Below are positions 1 to 7,159 of a DNA stretch of 40,958 nt, piece after piece. This DNA comes from an uncultured Neomegalonema sp. (GTDB lineage: Bacteria > Pseudomonadota > Alphaproteobacteria > Rhodobacterales > Rhodobacteraceae). The stretch spans positions 1-40,958 of the forward strand of contig CALHLW010000139.1 of NCBI GenBank assembly GCA_938034615.1, written 5' to 3'. The translations under genes were made by a program, and so were the position numbers. Numbering within the stretch: position 1 is the first letter of the stretch; each line of letters starts with the position of its first letter. Under the pieces are notes generated by a model that worked only from the letters and a program-made list of their open reading frames with translations, was not told where the DNA came from and made no database searches.

Positions 1-245
1 CGCCGCAACGCTGCCCGCCCCGCATCGTCGAGGGCCGTCACGTCGATGTCGCCGAGATGGATCGTCCCGCCATCCACCGCATCCAGCCCTGCCACCAGAT
101 GCAGCAACGTGGATTTACCCGACCCGGACTCGCCCATCAGCGACAGGCTTTCCCCCGCCACCACGTCAAGATCGACCCCGCGCAGGACATGGAGCGGTCC
201 CTGCGGCGTCTCGTAGGTCTTGCGGAGGTTGCGGATTGTGAGCAT
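1..245 (-). CDS. ABC transporter ATP-binding protein (LolD/MacB-like), 5' part only
   Basis: This is the first 81 codons of a gene that runs off the left edge of the window. The start is the ATG at 245, reading [17 protein letters not shown] Walker A loop, GESGSGKST, lies at about residues 38-46 and is followed by LLHLVAGLD, typical of the LolD/MacB/FtsE branch of ABC ATPases. Proteins of this branch power export or extraction of lipoproteins or hydrophobic compounds together with an FtsX-type permease. The signature motif and Walker B lie outside the window, so the subfamily is inferred from the N-terminus alone. The gene is divergent from rplU. Confidence 0.75.
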   Translation of the reverse strand, partial: MLTIRNLRKTYETPQGPLHVLRGVDLDVVAGESLSLMGESGSGKSTLLHLVAGLDAVDGGTIHLGDIDVTALDDAGRAALR

Positions 246-351
246 GGGGGCGAAGCTAAGGCGTGAGGCCGCATTGTCGATGGGCAATCCGCCGCGCGAT
301 GGAGCGGGCCAATATCCTCGATCCCGGCACGGTTTTCGTGCTGTGAGATGG

Positions 352-380
352 TTGACATCCGCCCCGCCGGGAGTCATAAG
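352..380 (+). promoter_or_regulatory. Probable rplU-rpmA promoter with an overlapping inverted repeat
   Basis: A consensus -35 box TTGACA at 352-357 is followed 17 bp later by CATAAG at 375-380, so transcription should begin near 387, about 125 nt before rplU. A perfect 9-bp inverted repeat (CCGCCGGGA at 364-372, TCCCGGCGG at 388-396) brackets the -10 box. It could bind a regulator or fold in the early transcript. The boxes are seen directly; activity is inferred. Confidence 0.55.
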
Positions 381-510
381 CCGCGCTTCCCGGCGGACGC
401 TCGTCTTGCGGGGTTTTTCACGACGCGATAACACGCTGTTCGAGGCGGGCGACAGGCCCGAAAATCCGCTGCGGCGGTGCCACAGGACGCGGGACAATGT
501 GAGGACAACC

Positions 511-1275
511 ATGTTCGCAGTCATCAAGACCGGTGGCAAGCAATACCGGGTCGCCGTGGGCGACGTTCTGAAAGTCGAAAAACTCGACGCGGAAGCGGGC
601 GATACCGTGACCTTCGACTCCGTGCTGATGCATGGCGGAGACGGCGGCACGACGGTCGGCACACCCATGGTGGACGGCGCTGTCGTTACCGGCGAGATCA
701 TCGAACAGTTCCGCGACAAGAAGATCGTCGTCTTCAAGAAGCGCCGCCGCAAGCACAGCTCGAAAACCCGTAACGGCCATCGCCAGTACCTGACCCGCGT
801 GCGGATCAGCGGCCTGCCCGGTGATGCGGATGGCTCGAAATCGAAAGCCGCCGCCGACAAGAAAGCCAAGGCAGACGCCGCGAAGGCCGAAACAGCCGAT
901 GTCTCCGGCGACGACGTGGTCGAGGCGGCCCCCGCTGCGCCCGCCAAGGAAGCACCCGCTGCGGCACCCGCCGCCGATGCGCGGCCCCCGTCGGATACCC
1001 TGACGCGCCCCTCGAACCTGATCGACGGCGAGATCACGGATGGCGACGATATCGAAAAGCTGCCCGGTCTGGGCAAGGCATCGGAAAAGGCGCTGAATGC
1101 CATCGGCGTGCATTATTACAGCCAGTTCACCGAATGGAATGCAGATGACTGGGACTTCATCGAATCCTATATCGACGAGAACGTGAACGGCACGATCACC
1201 GTCTCGCGCCCGAGCATCGTGACGCAGGCGAACAAGCTGATCGAAACCCGCGAAGCCGCGGCCAAGGAGGACTGA
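511..1275 (+). CDS. rplU: 50S ribosomal protein L21 with long C-terminal extension
   Basis: The first ~105 residues are a clear bacterial L21: [14 protein letters not shown] at the start, then [18 protein letters not shown], the basic rRNA-contacting stretch. L21 is usually about 103 residues, whereas this product is 254. The extra part is a Lys/Ala/Pro-rich linker (about residues 110-165), then a compact domain with a helix-hairpin-helix-like segment ([17 protein letters not shown], about residues 186-202) ending KED. Extended L21 proteins of this kind are known in Rhodobacterales. The ATG at 511 is chosen because the L21 domain begins there; a longer in-frame upstream reading has no L21 sequence. 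It lies 4 nt before rpmA and is probably co-transcribed with it. Confidence 0.95.
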   Translation: MFAVIKTGGKQYRVAVGDVLKVEKLDAEAGDTVTFDSVLMHGGDGGTTVGTPMVDGAVVTGEIIEQFRDKKIVVFKKRRRKHSSKTRNGHRQYLTRVRISGLPGDADGSKSKAAADKKAKADAAKAETADVSGDDVVEAAPAAPAKEAPAAAPAADARPPSDTLTRPSNLIDGEITDGDDIEKLPGLGKASEKALNAIGVHYYSQFTEWNADDWDFIESYIDENVNGTITVSRPSIVTQANKLIETREAAAKED

Positions 1276-1279
1276 ACGA

Positions 1280-1546
1280 ATGGCACATAAAAAGGCAGGC
1301 GGTTCATCCCGCAACGGTCGCGACTCCGCCGGTCGGCGTCTCGGCATCAAGAAATACGGTGGCGAGTTGGTCATCCCCGGCAACATCATCTGCCGTCAAC
1401 GCGGCACGAAATGGTATCCGGGCGAGAACGTGGGCATGGGCAAGGATCACACGATTTTCACCAAGGTCACGGGTAACGTGCGTTTCCACAAGGGCCTGAA
1501 GGGCCGGACTTTCATCTCCGTGGATGAAGTCAAAGCCGCCGAATAA
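1280..1546 (+). CDS. rpmA: 50S ribosomal protein L27
   Basis: This 88-residue protein has the typical L27 start [16 protein letters not shown], whose flexible N-terminus reaches toward the peptidyl-transferase centre, and the conserved [20 protein letters not shown] segment near residues 40-58. The length is normal for the family. It follows rplU after 4 nt, the standard L21-L27 operon order. A strong hairpin with a T-run closes the operon downstream. Confidence 0.97.
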   Translation: MAHKKAGGSSRNGRDSAGRRLGIKKYGGELVIPGNIICRQRGTKWYPGENVGMGKDHTIFTKVTGNVRFHKGLKGRTFISVDEVKAAE

Positions 1547-1571
1547 GGCGCCTTCGTATCGCAGAGTTTGG

Positions 1572-1600
1572 AAAGGGGGTCGCGCTGCGGTCCCCTTTTT
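1572..1600 (+). terminator. Rho-independent terminator of rplU-rpmA
   Basis: Stem AAAGGGG (1572-1578) pairs with CCCCTTT (1592-1598) across a GC-rich loop and runs into a T-tract. It lies 26 nt after the rpmA stop. Confidence 0.8.
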
Positions 1601-1639
1601 CATTTTTCCATTGTGACAAAAAACCGTTGCCATTCGATG

Positions 1640-1720
1640 GCTTGACCACGGAGTCCATTCCGCAAGCCGCACCGTCAGAGCCAGTGGAGAAATGGACTCC
1701 GGCCTTCGCCGGAGTGAAAA
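1640..1720. repeat. REP-like palindromic repeat
   Basis: GGAGTCCATT (1650-1659) is repeated inverted as AATGGACTCC (1691-1700). An inner hairpin ACTCCGGC-CTTC-GCCGGAGT occupies 1696-1715. The CTCCGGC..TTC..GCCGGAG core with a flanking TGGA is the usual look of alphaproteobacterial intergenic REP elements. It lies between the convergent rpmA and GNAT genes. Confidence 0.6.
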
Positions 1721-1768
1721 CGCTCGTGTGCAAACCACTCTGCTGACGCAGGGCGGTCTTCTTCCTTG

Positions 1769-2227
1769 CTACAGCGATTTCCAGAACACGACTTTATCGT
1801 CACCTGCCGCCCAGAAATCCCGGATACGGGCTTCCTCGGCATAGTCGTTCTTGCGGTAGAATTCCCGCGTCCGTGCGAAATCGTCTGCGCCGGATGTATC
1901 CGCAATCAACACGCGATGACCTTGCTTGCGCAAAAGGCTCTCCAGCGCTGCAACAAGGGCACCGCCTGCCCCTGATCCCTGCTTTTCAGGAAGAACGGCA
2001 ATGGCGAGCATGTTCCAGGTGCCATCTGCCAGCTCTTCCGGAGAGGCGAAGCAGAAGCCGACAGGTTCACCGCCTGCCTCTGCGGTCAGCCAGACATCGG
2101 CACTGCCGTCGTCCGACAGGAAGCCGCTCACCATGTCGGGCAGCATATCGCTCGGAAACAGCTCGGTGCCGTCCAATACGGTTTGAAGGGCGGGAATGTC
2201 TTTGAGTTCTGTCGGTCTGATTTTCAT
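1769..2227 (-). CDS. GNAT-family N-acetyltransferase
   Basis: The product has 152 residues and begins MKIRPTELKDIPAL, the usual opening of GNAT folds. The acetyl-CoA pyrophosphate loop is seen as AVLPEKQGSGAGGALV, with QGSGAG at residues 83-88, followed by a helix and the C-terminal FYRKNDY motif (xFYxxxGF-like, about residues 127-133). Family members move an acetyl group from acetyl-CoA to a small-molecule or protein amine; the substrate cannot be read from the sequence. It lies downstream of xsc on the same strand, separated by a terminator, so it is probably a separate unit. Confidence 0.85.
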   Translation of the reverse strand: MKIRPTELKDIPALQTVLDGTELFPSDMLPDMVSGFLSDDGSADVWLTAEAGGEPVGFCFASPEELADGTWNMLAIAVLPEKQGSGAGGALVAALESLLRKQGHRVLIADTSGADDFARTREFYRKNDYAEEARIRDFWAAGDDKVVFWKSL

Positions 2228-2282
2228 CGTCAGGTCACTTTTCTGAAACCCGCTCTATACGCACCTATAGACCCAGACGCAA

Positions 2283-2312
2283 AACGCCCCCGTCGTTTCC
2301 GGCGGGGGCGTT
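2283..2312 (-). terminator. Rho-independent terminator of xsc
   Basis: A 10-bp perfect stem (AACGCCCCCG at 2283-2292, CGGGGGCGTT at 2303-2312) with a 10-nt loop lies just past the xsc stop. On the minus strand it ends in a short T-run (TTTTG). Confidence 0.75.
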
Positions 2313-2340
2313 GCAGTCATTCCGACGATGGTCTCCCGTA

Positions 2341-4122
2341 TCAGAGGGCCATCTGCTGGGGACGCATATCGGCCTTGTCGATGCCTGCGACCTGCACAGG
2401 CTTCTTCATGGCGTCGCGGCGGAAGGGTTCGCCGAGTTCCTGATTGAGGACGCATTCGATGAAGGTGTTCACCCCATCCTCCATCTGTTCCTTCACGGCC
2501 AGACGCAGGGCATCGGTCAGTTCTTCCATGCCCGTGACCTGAACGCCCTTCAGGCCGCAGCCTTCGGCGATCTTCGCGTATTCGACGCCCAGATTCAGTT
2601 CGGTGCCGACGAAGTTGTCGTTGAACCACAGGGTCGAATTGCGCTTCTCTGCGCCCCACTGGTAGTTGCGGAAGATGACCATCGTGATGGCAGGCCAGTC
2701 GTTGCGGCCACAGGCGGTCATTTCGTTCATCGAGATGCCGAATGCGCCGTCGCCTGCGAAGCCGATAACGGGCAGGTCAGGACGACCGATCTTTGCACCG
2801 AGAATGGCGGGCAAGCCATAGCCGCAGGGACCGAACAGACCCGGCGAGAGATAGCGGCGACCGCTCTCGAAGGTCGGGTATGCGTTACCGATGGCGCAGT
2901 TATTGCCGATATCGGTCGAGATGATCGCGTTATCGGGCATCGCGGCCTGAATCGCGCGCCATGCCATGCGCGGGGACATGCGCTTCGGCTGATCGGCGCG
3001 GGCACGCTCGTTCCAGCTCGTGCCGGGATCGTCGTCCTCGTGGTCCATCGAGGAGAGTTCCTGCGCCCAGCGCGATTTCGTGTCGGCGACGAGGTTCTTG
3101 CGATCCGCGCGCCCCGCATCGCCCGCCGTCGGAGCGAGTTTCGCCAGCAATTGCTCGGCAACCGCCTTGGCATCGCCCTGAATGCCCACGGCGACTTTCT
3201 TGGTCAGGCCGATGCGGTCTGAGTTGATATCGACCTGAATGATTTTCGCATCTTTCGGCCAGTAATCGATGCCGTATCCGGGCAGGGTCGAGAACGGGTT
3301 CAAGCGCGTGCCCAGCGCAAGGATCACGTCGGCTTTCGCCACCAGCTCCATCGCGGCTTTCGAGCCGTTATAGCCCAGTGGGCCGACCGAGAGCGGATGA
3401 GAGCCGGGGAAGGCGTCGTTGTGCTGATAGTTGCACGCGACCGGCGCATCCAGCTTTTCAGCGAGGTCTTTGGAGGCATCGATTGCGCCGCCGATGATGA
3501 CGCCCGCACCATTCAGGATCATCGGGAATTTCGCGTTCGACAGCAGCTTGGCGGCTTCGGCAATCGCCTGTTCGCCGCCACGCGGACGCTCCAGTCGCAC
3601 GATCTGGGGCAGCTCGATATCGATCACCTGAGTCCAGTAATCGCGAGGGACGTTGATCTGTGCAGGCGCACAACCGCGCCATGCCTTCTCGATCACCCGG
3701 TTCAGCACTTCGGCCATGCGGGAGGGGTCGCGGACCTCTTCCTGATAGCAGACCATGTCCTCGAACAGCTTCATCTGCTCGATTTCCTGGAAACCGCCCT
3801 GACCGATGGTCTTGTTGGCCGCCTGTGGCGTAACCAGCAACATCGGCGTGTGGTTCCAGTAAGCGGTCTTGATCGGTGTCACGAAGTTGGTGATGCCGGG
3901 GCCGTTCTGGGCAATGGCCATCGCCATCTTGCCGGTGGAGCGGGTGTAGCCATCCGCGATCATCCCGGCATTGGTTTCGTGGGCGCAGTCCCAGAACTTG
4001 ATTCCGGCAGCAGGAAAGAGATCGGAAATCGGCATCATGGCCGAGCCGATGATCCCGAAAGCGTGTTCGATCCCATGCATCTGGAGGACTTTGACAAAGG
4101 CTTCTTCGGTCGTCATTTTCAT
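2341..4122 (-). CDS. xsc: Sulfoacetaldehyde acetyltransferase
   Basis: This 593-residue thiamine-diphosphate enzyme converts sulfoacetaldehyde plus phosphate to acetyl phosphate and sulfite, the desulfonation step for taurine and related C2 sulfonates in the cytoplasm. The N-terminus MKMTTEEAFVKVLQMHGI is characteristic of Xsc. The pyrimidine domain carries the conserved cofactor-activating Glu at residue 49 (AHETNAGMIADGY). The ThDP motif GDG...N spans about residues 457-486. Length is normal. In many roseobacters xsc is followed by pta and linked to tauR or tpa; none of those is adjacent here. The upstream region holds a long inverted repeat and two leader hairpins, and a terminator follows the gene. 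Identity is very secure, though acetolactate-synthase relatives share the fold. Confidence 0.95.
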   Translation of the reverse strand: MKMTTEEAFVKVLQMHGIEHAFGIIGSAMMPISDLFPAAGIKFWDCAHETNAGMIADGYTRSTGKMAMAIAQNGPGITNFVTPIKTAYWNHTPMLLVTPQAANKTIGQGGFQEIEQMKLFEDMVCYQEEVRDPSRMAEVLNRVIEKAWRGCAPAQINVPRDYWTQVIDIELPQIVRLERPRGGEQAIAEAAKLLSNAKFPMILNGAGVIIGGAIDASKDLAEKLDAPVACNYQHNDAFPGSHPLSVGPLGYNGSKAAMELVAKADVILALGTRLNPFSTLPGYGIDYWPKDAKIIQVDINSDRIGLTKKVAVGIQGDAKAVAEQLLAKLAPTAGDAGRADRKNLVADTKSRWAQELSSMDHEDDDPGTSWNERARADQPKRMSPRMAWRAIQAAMPDNAIISTDIGNNCAIGNAYPTFESGRRYLSPGLFGPCGYGLPAILGAKIGRPDLPVIGFAGDGAFGISMNEMTACGRNDWPAITMVIFRNYQWGAEKRNSTLWFNDNFVGTELNLGVEYAKIAEGCGLKGVQVTGMEELTDALRLAVKEQMEDGVNTFIECVLNQELGEPFRRDAMKKPVQVAGIDKADMRPQQMAL

Positions 4123-4472
4123 CGGTATACCCCTCGACGCCCCTAGGGCGTGTGCATTGCAGACAGGACGAAAGCCCGGCGAACCGGGAGTTTGATTCTT
4201 GTTAACTCAGATTATTTGGAAAATCGATACTTAAATTATCAATTTTCCAGCGCCTCCCCATTTCACTCGTTTCTCTTCGACTAGCATAGCGCCAGCCGGA
4301 GCGGTATCTGGTGCCAGCAGGTGCCGTGCGACCTTCGGTCCGGGGGCTTGAAACCGGTCTTTTCCTGTGATTCAAAACAACCCATGCGGTATCAGGCACT
4401 GCCGATGCCCTGATGATGTACAGGAAACTATCAGGTTTCCCAAACAATGAACCGACTGCGGGAGAAGTACCC
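4123..4472. other. Divergent intergenic region between xsc and the YkgJ-type gene
   Basis: This 350-nt stretch has no gene. On the xsc side the leader holds two hairpins: ACGCCC-CTA-GGGCGT at 4137-4151, just upstream of a GAGGGG ribosome-binding site, and CCCGG-CGAA-CCGGG at 4175-4188. An AT-rich inverted repeat follows at 4217-4249. The half next to the YkgJ-type gene has only a weak TTGAAA -35-like box (4348-4353). The AT-rich centre contrasts with the surrounding GC-rich DNA. Confidence 0.6.
4217..4249. promoter_or_regulatory. 33-bp inverted repeat, candidate operator for xsc
   Basis: TGGAAAATCGATA (4217-4229) and TATCAATTTTCCA (4237-4249) are inverted copies matching at 12 of 13 positions with a 7-nt AT spacer. 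The repeat lies 95-127 nt upstream of the xsc start. It does not resemble the CTGGAC direct repeats described for TauR. Operator function is inferred from symmetry and position. Confidence 0.5.
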
Positions 4473-5204
4473 ATGGCGGCGACCAGCACGCTCCAAATCC
4501 CCACCCCTGAATCCGCAACGGCCCTGCTGTCGCGCTATCTGGCCGAAGAGGGCCTGAACGAAGAGAGCCTGTTGCAGGCGGTCGATCTGATCCAGCAGCG
4601 CACGGAGGTCTTTCTCGGCGATGCGCTGGCGGAGGCCGAGGAGAACGCCGGGTTCACATCCGCCTGTGCCGCCGGATGCGGCTATTGCTGTCACACGCTG
4701 GTCAGCGTGTCACCGCCCGAGGCGTTCTATATCGCCCGCCATGTGGAGACGGCCTTCGAGGCAGAGGTACGCGATGCGCTGAAGGCGCGGGTGCTGGCTT
4801 ATGCGGAGCGCACGAAGGGCATGGACGGAGGCCAACGGTATGTGGCGCGCGAGGCGTGCCCGTTCCTGCGCGAGGAGGACTGGTTCTGCGGGCTACACAC
4901 GGCGCGGCCCCTCGTGTGCCGCGCCATGCATTCGGGATCGCTACCCGCCTGCAAGAAAGCTTACGACACCCGCGATGCGACCGTGCCGACCAATACGATG
5001 GCCGTCTTCTTCGAGAACACGAAGGCGTATATGTCCGCCTATGTCTCCGCCCTGCGCCCGCGTGGTGTGATGGTGTATCCGGTGGAGCTGTCCACCGCTC
5101 TGGCCGTGATCTGGCTGGAGCCGGACGCGATGGGGCGCTGGCTGGGGGGCGAAGACCTGTTCGACGAAGCGCGCATCCCGGTGAAGGAAGTGGTGAGGAC
5201 GGTT
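4473..5204 (+). CDS. YkgJ-family cysteine-cluster protein
   Basis: The product has about 244 residues with a conserved metal-chelating cysteine cluster: Cys65, Cys69, Cys72 and Cys73 (CAAGCGYCC), then Cys129 (CPF), Cys139, Cys149 (RPLVCR) and Cys160. This matches the YkgJ / UPF0153 putative zinc- or iron-chelating family, whose biochemical role is not settled. The start at 4473 is preferred over an in-frame ATG 60 nt upstream because GGAGAA at 4461-4466 is well spaced and the conserved part begins after it. The last codon ends at 5204 and the stop follows at 5205-5207. It is divergent from xsc; a link to sulfonate metabolism is only positional. Confidence 0.75.
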
Positions 5205-5359
5205 TAGGAGCGGCCCATCCAATAGATGACAAGCGTTCTCATATCGCTTCGCCAAGTGTAGCGCTGCGCGTGCGCTCGAAATGCCGGAAAGGGTCACGCA
5301 GGCCATGACCCGGTCGCAGTGTTCCGGGGCAGCGAAATTCCTTCGTGCATCGATTCGCG

Positions 5360-6103
5360 TTACGCCTCTGAGCGCACCCGATCTTCGATACCGTCGAGTT
5401 CTGCGCCGTGGCCGAGGCCGGAGGCGGCGTGGGCGAATTCGTGGCCGACGATGCCCTGGAAGCGATCGTTATTGCCGGCGTCGATGTTGTTGAGGTTCAG
5501 GAAGACGCGGCCTCCGCCGCCCCAGCTGGTGTTGTCGCCCCGCCGTCCGAGAGTGACGGTCAATTGCTCGGAGCCTGCATTGTCGATGGTTTGGCGGAAA
5601 GTGGGGCTGCTGTCATACATACGCTGCAACTCGGTCGCCGCCGTATCGACCTCGGCGGCGGAGGCGGAGCCGTCACTGCCGATGGTCATGGTCTTGTTGC
5701 CGAGTTGGACCTCGCGCACGTTCTGGGTCGGGTCGGGGATGCGCTCAGATGGTCCCTGCGTACCGCCGAGACCGTTGGCACCGGTGCCTTCGACGGATTT
5801 CGTGCGGCCATCGGCTCCGACGCTGGAAGCGCCGCTGATCTTGCCGCCCTTGCTCGACATGGCCTGAATCAGTTGGGCGAGTTGCTGGATCAACTCCTTC
5901 ATCTGCGTGAGGATGCCTTCCATCGATTGCAGGACATCCGCCGTCTGTGCGGTTCCGCCCGTGGCACCGGATGCGCCCGTCGTCGGTGATGCGGTTCCGC
6001 CGGACTTTCCGCTCTCGGCATCCATCGCCTTCTGGAAACGATCGCCCATCGAGGTCGAGTCGGAAGATCCGGCATTCGCATTCGTTGCTGCACCTACGTT
6101 CAT
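5360..6103 (-). CDS. Gly/Ser-rich, Cys-free protein with C-terminal HExxH (M91-like) metallopeptidase domain
   Basis: The product has about 247 residues. The N-terminal half is low-complexity Gly/Ser/Thr/Ala sequence interrupted by an amphipathic Gln/Leu-rich helix at about residues 54-82 (MKELIQQLAQLIQAM). The C-terminal part (about 125-247) carries HEFAH at 221-225 followed by GLGHGAELDG, resembling the M91 (NleD-type) zinc peptidase fold. There is no cysteine, no signal peptide and no transmembrane segment. A Gly-rich, Cys-free protein with an amphipathic Q/L helix recalls harpins and type III secreted proteins, which suggests export by a dedicated secretion system; this is inference. The start at 6103 is chosen for the upstream GGGAGCAGG; a longer reading has unrelated composition. 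It lies downstream of another metallopeptidase gene on the same strand. Confidence 0.65.
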   Translation of the reverse strand: MNVGAATNANAGSSDSTSMGDRFQKAMDAESGKSGGTASPTTGASGATGGTAQTADVLQSMEGILTQMKELIQQLAQLIQAMSSKGGKISGASSVGADGRTKSVEGTGANGLGGTQGPSERIPDPTQNVREVQLGNKTMTIGSDGSASAAEVDTAATELQRMYDSSPTFRQTIDNAGSEQLTVTLGRRGDNTSWGGGGRVFLNLNNIDAGNNDRFQGIVGHEFAHAASGLGHGAELDGIEDRVRSEA

Positions 6104-6314
6104 TATCCTGCTCCCAGCCCTGAGGAATGGTGCGAAAACCGCACAGTGTTTGATTTTCGGTACCGGAAAAGTGAGGCTATTGGAAGCAATTTTGTATCGA
6201 AACGATACATTATGATGTGATATTCCGTATCGCGTAATGCTGAAGGCGATCAAAGGCCGTTCCGGCGCACGACACGGTTGATCCAGCAAGGCGGATCGCG
6301 TCGATTTTCGCGAC

Positions 6315-6857
6315 TCAGCGTTCCGCCGGGTGCCACCGGCGCAGGCTCTCGTCTTTCATCTTCTCCACGGCGATGCGCGCGCAATGACGGATGACGTTGG
6401 ATCGCTGGATACCCGACGGATAGCCGCCCCCCGGCGAGACGAATCCGCGCCGGAAGAACTGATCCGCGATGTTGAGGAGGGGGGGCAGCAAACCTGCGCG
6501 GGTAAGGGTTTCGGCGGCCCAGCAATCGGCGCTCATCTCCTGATCGCGGATGCCATTGCGGGCGGTGAAGCGCTTGGCCAGCCCACCGCGCGTGGTGTGC
6601 GCCATCTTGTGATGGGCGCATTCATGGGCGATCAGGAAGGTGCGGTGAAAGCCCTGCTTGGGCTTCAGCAGGGTCGGGTCAATCACGATGACGGGGGTGT
6701 CGCCAGCCTTACTCCGGGCCTCCGACAGATAGGCGGTGCGCTCAATGCGGATGTCATAGCCGCAGATTTCGTCATAGCCGGAGAAGGTGGCCCCCTCGTA
6801 GGTCTGCGCCGCGACGGGCGTCGCAAGCAGGATCAGGACGATAGACAAGGCGCGCAT
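6315..6857 (-). CDS. Exported HExxH metallopeptidase-like protein
   Basis: The product has about 180 residues. A signal peptide is clear (MRALSIVLILLATPVAAQ, cleavage near residue 18). The zinc motif HECAH lies at residues 78-82 (LIAHECAHHKMAH), and EMSADCWAAE at 107-116 fits the downstream Glu/Asp ligand region of M48-like gluzincins. Cys79-type pairing is possible among its few cysteines but not testable here. The start is the ATG at 6857 with GAGAGG upstream; a longer in-frame start would spoil the signal peptide. It is divergent from pqqA. A PqqA-processing role is tempting, but the signal peptide places it in the periplasm whereas PqqA is cytoplasmic. Confidence 0.7.
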   Translation of the reverse strand: MRALSIVLILLATPVAAQTYEGATFSGYDEICGYDIRIERTAYLSEARSKAGDTPVIVIDPTLLKPKQGFHRTFLIAHECAHHKMAHTTRGGLAKRFTARNGIRDQEMSADCWAAETLTRAGLLPPLLNIADQFFRRGFVSPGGGYPSGIQRSNVIRHCARIAVEKMKDESLRRWHPAER

Positions 6858-6925
6858 AGGGCCTCTCTGCCTCGGGTTGACGATCACCCTGAACTGGATC
6901 ACAGGAAGCTCTTAGCAAATCCAAA

Positions 6926-6954
6926 TTGACTCTACGACAAGTCAAATCTACACA
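6926..6954 (+). promoter_or_regulatory. Probable pqqA promoter with inverted repeat
   Basis: TTGACT (6926-6931) is followed by TACACA at 6949-6954 (17 bp) or TCTACA two bases earlier. TTGAC (6926-6930) and GTCAA (6941-6945) form an inverted repeat with a 10-bp spacer, so a regulator could bind over the -35 region. An ideal AGGAGG ribosome-binding site follows just before pqqA. Confidence 0.45.
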
Positions 6955-6990
6955 TGGTGAAGCGTAGAAACGGCAACTCAGGAGGCTGAC

Positions 6991-7083
6991 ATGGCTTGGA
7001 CTGCACCGAAAATCGAAGAAGTGACCTGCGGCATGGAAATCAACATGTACTTCCCCGCTGAAGGTGAAGAAACGCTGTTCTGA
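6991..7083 (+). CDS. pqqA: PqqA, PQQ precursor peptide
   Basis: This is a 30-residue peptide, MAWTAPKIEEVTCGMEINMY followed by FPAEGEETLF. It is the ribosomal precursor whose Glu16 and Tyr20 are cross-linked and excised to build pyrroloquinoline quinone. The diagnostic E-x-x-x-Y spacing (EINMY) is intact and the length is normal (22-30). AGGAGG lies at the right distance upstream. Downstream, before pqqC, sits a strong terminator-like hairpin that would make pqqA the most abundant message of the cluster. The gene was found by reading the gap between larger genes. Confidence 0.95.
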   Translation: MAWTAPKIEEVTCGMEINMYFPAEGEETLF

Positions 7084-7108
7084 GAACGCCTCAGACCTAG
7101 ATTTCTGA

Positions 7109-7139
7109 GCGCGTCTCCTGAAGAGGAGGCGCGCTTTTT
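7109..7139 (+). terminator. Terminator/attenuator between pqqA and pqqC
   Basis: Stem GCGCGTCTCCT (7109-7119) pairs with AGGAGGCGCGC (7124-7134), 10 of 11 pairs plus a G-T wobble, loop 4 nt, followed by TTTTT. It lies 26 nt after pqqA and 21 nt before pqqC, so partial read-through is needed to express pqqCDE unless another promoter exists. Confidence 0.8.
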
Positions 7140-7159
7140 CGTTTTCGGGAGGGCCAGCC

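Noticed and set aside
418-1389. Minus-strand frame of 323 codons opposite rplU
   Set aside because: Shadow of rplU/rpmA; no recognisable domain.
2311-3222. Plus-strand frame of 303 codons opposite xsc
   Set aside because: Antisense shadow of xsc, with no domain.
7084-7159. Possible pqqB between pqqA and pqqC
   Set aside because: The gap is only 76 nt and is filled by a terminator; pqqB (about 300 codons) cannot fit.
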